DNA of 64,000 nucleotides, taken from positions 23,337,001 through 23,401,000 of the forward strand of contig CM069877.1 in assembly GCA_036172665.1 (NCBI GenBank), read 5' to 3'. Of this stretch, positions 60,075-64,000 are shown in pieces. The notes beneath the pieces were generated by a model. It saw only the letters and a program-made list of their open reading frames with translations, was not told the origin of the DNA and searched no databases. The number at the start of each line of letters is the position of its first letter. Within the stretch, counting starts at the first letter, position 1. Position numbers and translations under genes: made by a program. Source of the DNA: Prosopocoilus inquinatus (taxonomy: Eukaryota; Arthropoda; Insecta; Coleoptera; Lucanidae).

Positions 60075-62031
60075 CAGCGTGGAAACTAAGTAGCGGATAA
60101 AATCCATAACTCCGTTAATATTTGTAATAAAGCAAAAATCTAAAAGGGGTATAGCGATTCAAATTACAGCGCATAAGAAGAAGTATATTTTGAGATATTT
60201 TCGTGAATTTTTTTTAAGTTATGACGTCATCAAGATTATTTTTAAATGACAACCTATATTTTTTATTTTTGATTTCGGTGGTTTTTTTTAATCTACTTTC
60301 AACAGTATAAAATTTTGAATCGATTACATAACAAAAAATTCAAGAAAAACGGCCATAAAAGTAATAATATGTAAATGTAAATGTAATAATTGTAAAGTTG
60401 AAGAAATTAACAGAATATCTAGTTAGCTAGGTGTAAAACAAACAAAATTTGTTTGATTGACAAGAACTTGTAAATACCTATCACAATAAAGTGAGTATTT
60501 TTATTCCCTGTGGATAGTAGGAGTTACACTAATTATTAAAAACCTTTTACCAAAATGGTGTTGCTGACTGAAAAACAAAGAATTGAAGTTCTAATGATGA
60601 TTGGGTATGGCGATCGAATTAGAACTCATCAAGAGGTGTGTCGACTTTTTATAGACAAATATCCTGATCAGCAAATAAGTCAATCCACAGTCAGCAGAAT
60701 AGAAAATAAATTTCGAAATTACGGTATTGTGAAAGACCTTCCAAAAACTGGCCACCCTAAGACAAAATTAATTGACGATGTGCAGCTTGATATTTTACTA
60801 GAAATAGAAAATAATCCGCATTCGACTAGTCGAGACATTGCTTTAGAGCACAACCTGAGCCATACCTCATTACTGAAACTTTTAAAAATGCAAAAGTTTC
60901 ATCCGTATAAAGTAAAATTAGTCCATGAGTTAGCAGAAACTGACTATGATCATAGACAAGAATTTTGTGAAGAAATGTTGGAAATTTGCAATCGTGATCC
61001 AATGTTCTCGCAGCGTATAATTTTTTCTGATGAGGCAAGTTTTACTTTACATGGAACTGTTAACAGACATAATTGTCGATATTGGTCTAGGGAAAATCCC
61101 CACTGGATGCAAGAAGCTCATACTCAACATCCCCAGAAGCTCAATGTATGGACAGGAATTGTCGGTGACAGAATTTTAGGTCCATTCTTTATCGAAGGTA
61201 ATTTAACTGGTGAGAAATATTTTTACAATTCGAATTAGTACCTGCATTGGCGATATTATTTCCTAATGAAAATGACTGTGACGTACCAAACAATAACATT
61301 TGGATGCAACACGACGGTGCTCCGCCACACTACGCAGTTAATGTGCGACGTTATTTGGACGAGATGTTCCCAGGTAGATGGATAGGAAGAAGAGGTCCAA
61401 TGGAATGGCCAGCTAGATCCCCTGATCTAACGCCATTAGACTTTTTTCTATGGGGGTACTTAAAAAGCAAGGTGTATAAAAATAGACCTAACAACTTAGA
61501 CGATCTTAAAGAAAGAATTCGACAGGAGTGTAGGTTAATAACACCTCAAACTATTCAAAATGTAATAAATGAATTTTATGAGCGTCTCGGGTATTGTCAG
61601 TTGGTGCATGGTCATCAGTTTGAACATTTATTGTGATTTCAATGACTGTCAAAATCAAATTTTGTTTATTTACACCTTAATTTTGTTTCGTTTTAAACCT
61701 AGCTAACTAGATGTTCTGTTTATTTCTTCCACTTTACAATTAAACTTTTATGGCCGTTTTTCTTGAATTTTTCGTTATGTAATCGATCCAAAATTTTATA
61801 CTGTTGAAAGCAGGTTAAAGAATCCCACCGAAATAAAAAATAAAAAATATAGGTTGTCATTTAAAAAAAATCTTGATGACGTCATAACTTTAAAAAAATT
61901 CATGAAAATATCTCAAAATATACTTCTTCTTATGCGCTGTAATTTGAATCGCTATACCCCTTTTAGATTTTTGCTTTATTACAAATATTAACGGAGTTAT
62001 GGATTTTATCCGCTACTTAGTTTCCACGCTG
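60075..62031 (+). mobile_element. Full-length Tc1/mariner-superfamily element (DD41D, rosa-type)
   Basis: A 1957-bp element between TA dinucleotides (60073-60074 and 62032-62033), with ends CAGCGTGGAAACTAAGTAGC on both sides. The inverted terminal repeats are about 290 bp (60075-60362 and 61747-62031) with few mismatches and one notable interior change. One transposase gene lies between. Confidence 0.92.
60555..61636 (+). pseudogene. DD41D (rosa-like) transposase, single frameshift
   Basis: It starts at ATG 60555. The N-terminal helix-turn-helix region (QISQSTVSRIENKFRNYG, RDIALEHNLSHTSLLKLL) is followed by the catalytic core: IIFSDEASFTLHG (first Asp), NVWTGIVGDRILGPFF, WMQHDGAPPHYA (second Asp) and WPARSPDLTPLDFFLWGYLK (third Asp). 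There are 41 residues between the second and third Asp, which places it in the DD41D group. One indel near 61228 separates the frame ending at 61238 from that starting near 61230; otherwise it is intact to 61636. Confidence 0.92.
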
Positions 62032-62110
62032 TATATAAGATACAATGTGCTGTTTTTGCAAGCCAGAAAGAAGGGAAATGCATCGAATTCATATCGAGTG
62101 AAATGGAGAG

Positions 62111-62843
62111 ATGTACAGTTGGAAAACAGGAAGTGGGACAGTAAACTTTCATTAGTTTAAACCTTACTTCTAAATTTCGGTAACAATGGTAATTTATCAA
62201 CCTTCACATTAAGTAAAATGATTAATCATTCCGTTTATAATTAAAAATTACAAAATTAACAAATACCTCATACTAGTGTAATAGTTAATTTTTATTTTAC
62301 TTACAATTATTGCCATGCGAAATAAAATGAAACAAAATAACAGTCATGCGTCCTTTCGATTGAATTATTCAATGCAACTGTCCGGACATTGATTGAATTA
62401 AGATTTCTAATATACATATTCCTCATCCAATAGGTCACATAGTTCTTCCAAAGGCTTCACTAATTCCATTTGATTCACTGGTGGAAAATTTTCACTTACA
62501 TTTCCCTTAGAAACACGATACATTCTTAAGAACTCAATTTGACAAGTTAATTCTGGCGTTCACTGACGGTAATAAATTAAACATATAAAATAGCGACATC
62601 TTACTATCGCTTTTTGACCTAACATTGCAGTAGGATAGACAAATTGAAGCGGGATTTGCTCCTAATGAGTCCCCCATGCAAGGCGGCCATGCTTGCTGTC
62701 AAAGCATGAAAGATTTTTTTTTTTTTTCTGGTAATAAATTAATTAGAAGGGTCACGACCGTCACCAAGGAAACTTCACACTATCAAAATAATCGGAAATT
62801 TCGTTATAAGACTTGTACCGCTTTATGTTTCCGCAGCTGTACG
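62111..62843. repeat. Dispersed repeat, copy 2, with a nested insertion
   Basis: Match to 9608-10181. It is interrupted at 62580-62729 by a fragment of the hammerhead element family. Confidence 0.85.
62580..62729. mobile_element. Truncated retrozyme-like insertion, 12-bp TSD, T-rich end
   Basis: Flanked by GGTAATAAATTA (62568-62579 and 62730-62741). The sequence equals the outer arm of the insertion at 31474-32077, from AACATATAAAATAGCGAC to GCATGAAAGA, then a run of about 15 T. The ribozyme part is absent. The uninterrupted target exists at 9608-10181. Confidence 0.85.
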
Positions 62844-63602
62844 GTATTCTGTAATATGTTTTCCCAATAAGCGACGCACGTTTACATGGAGGCGGCGTAT
62901 CTTTATTTATATATCTATGGCGTTGACAAGGTTGTTAAAACAGATATTGCATCTAGCAGGTTGCTTCATTGCCATTTAATATGCAGTTTGAAATTTTCTC
63001 CCCGCAAAAGTAACTCATGACGTCAGACGAATCTTCTATCTGTCACAGTGAAGTAAATAGGGTGAGTTTTAATCTGTTTCCTAAAGCTTCATCTAATTCC
63101 TCCAGCTTCAATTAAATAACCTCCCCTAAACGAAATAGAGAACATTAAACAGTTCATTACCGAGTTAAACATACCTCTCTAAACAGTTCGTTCGGGATTA
63201 AAATGCAATTAAACACTTCAGAAGAAGAACGTCGAGTAACTCACATCCAGATAAACCGTTTTAATTGAATCTTGCAACACTAATTGCAACGGTTCACGGA
63301 ATCAATGATGATCACACAAAACTTGGTTTGAACGTATTTTTTTCGGTCATGGCGAAATAATGCCACTGTGAAACGCATTTCCGTTTTTTTCCTTTGCTTA
63401 AACGTATCAAGATGGCCCAATCAATTAGAAAAAAGGTGACGTCAGAATATTTGAAGTAAAAAAAAAACAAAGAGCTAGAAATGCAAACGGTGCTCTAAGG
63501 TTATTTCCGGTAGAGAGCCTCTAATTTCCGGAAACAAAAGCGACGTTGCCACATCTACCGTGCCTTCAATTGAATTCCTCATTAAAGTAAGCTTTGATTT
63601 TT
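62844..63602. other. No gene recognised
   Basis: Mixed AT-rich sequence without a convincing frame or repeat structure. Confidence 0.4.
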
Positions 63603-64000
63603 TTATGAAGTTGGCGACACAATTCTAGAGAAAACAGTTGTCATTAACTGTACACACACATCTGTAATGCCCGCACGAAGTTCTTCGATTGTGTGACGCG
63701 TAGTTCTAAAAACTGTGTTTTTCATGTGCGGATAAATGAAGTAATCCACAATTGTGAGATACGGAGACCTTGCAGGAAAATTCACAATCCGATTATCGAA
63801 AAACTGCTGCAGGAAAGTCATTGTTTGATGAGCTGTGTGAGCAGTAGCATTGTCTTGCTGAAAAAAACCCTTCTGTAAGTTCATCATCATGTAGTTGATT
63901 AATGAAAGGTTCTAATAACTCATTTCGGTATCTTTCAGCAGTTACTAAGTCGTTAAAAAATATTGGCCCGATGATACGCCTTCTTCACACTGCTAGCCAA
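63603..64000 (-). pseudogene. Mariner/Tc1-superfamily transposase, C-terminal part at window edge
   Basis: The minus-strand frames give IIGPIFFNDLVTAERYRNEL (after a frameshift near 63955), then FFQQDNATAHTAHQTMTFL (second catalytic Asp) and FPARSPYLTIVDYFIYPHMK (third Asp, with PDLT altered to PYLT), followed by a typical TIEELRAGI tail. It is cut by the window edge. At least one frameshift is visible, so it is probably a relic. Confidence 0.85.

Overview
This is an AT-rich eukaryotic window, almost certainly from an insect. Its spliced single-copy genes encode proteins that read as insect orthologues, and its mobile elements (copia, gypsy, MULE-NOF foldback, CGGBP1-like hAT, mariner, DD41D rosa-type) are an insect repertoire. 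A beetle-like genome is plausible, but the order cannot be fixed from the sequence alone.

Host genes. (1) Spastin, + strand, 6392-11885: five exons carrying the whole AAA ATPase; the 5' MIT-domain exons were not found. (2) DDB1, - strand, 26391-13776: 14 exons, complete, about 1151 residues, convergent with spastin. (3) XPC, + strand, 39995-52953: 7 coding exons, complete, about 1226 residues. (4) The last coding exon of PNPT1 (mitochondrial PNPase), - strand, 53264-53139, convergent with XPC and with nearly overlapping poly(A) signals. DDB1 and XPC both act in damage recognition for global-genome nucleotide excision repair. They lie head to head, separated by about 13.6 kb that is largely transposon.

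Mobile DNA. 0-1.3 kb: 3' end of a copia element with its LTR. 2-6.1 kb: foldback elements and MITEs. Spastin introns: a foldback with a hammerhead-like core, and a dispersed repeat. DDB1 8.3-kb intron: a foldback, a Harbinger-type MITE, purine-rich low-complexity DNA and a decayed gypsy element. 28.5-35.2 kb: a complete foldback (FB/NOF-like) MULE with a 9-bp target-site duplication. It carries a broken transposase gene fused to a C19-protease-like tail, and its terminal repeats contain 160-bp tandem units. Inside that gene sits a 604-bp insertion with two type I hammerhead ribozyme cores and its own 13-bp duplication. 37-39 kb: hammerhead copies and a mariner relic. XPC 8.9-kb intron: a 2.2-kb hAT with an 8-bp duplication, MITEs, a tandemly duplicated GC-rich block, and a promoter-like fragment with heat-shock-like sites. 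53-64 kb: foldbacks, direct repeats, T-rich satellite-like DNA, a full-length DD41D rosa-type transposon with about 290-bp terminal repeats, and a partial mariner-like gene at the right edge.

The most unusual material is the hammerhead-bearing (retrozyme-like) family. It has several copies, two with clear target-site duplications and one with an empty site elsewhere in the window. Exon ends were inferred by joining reading frames to known family sequence and to GT-AG signals, and may be off by a base in places.
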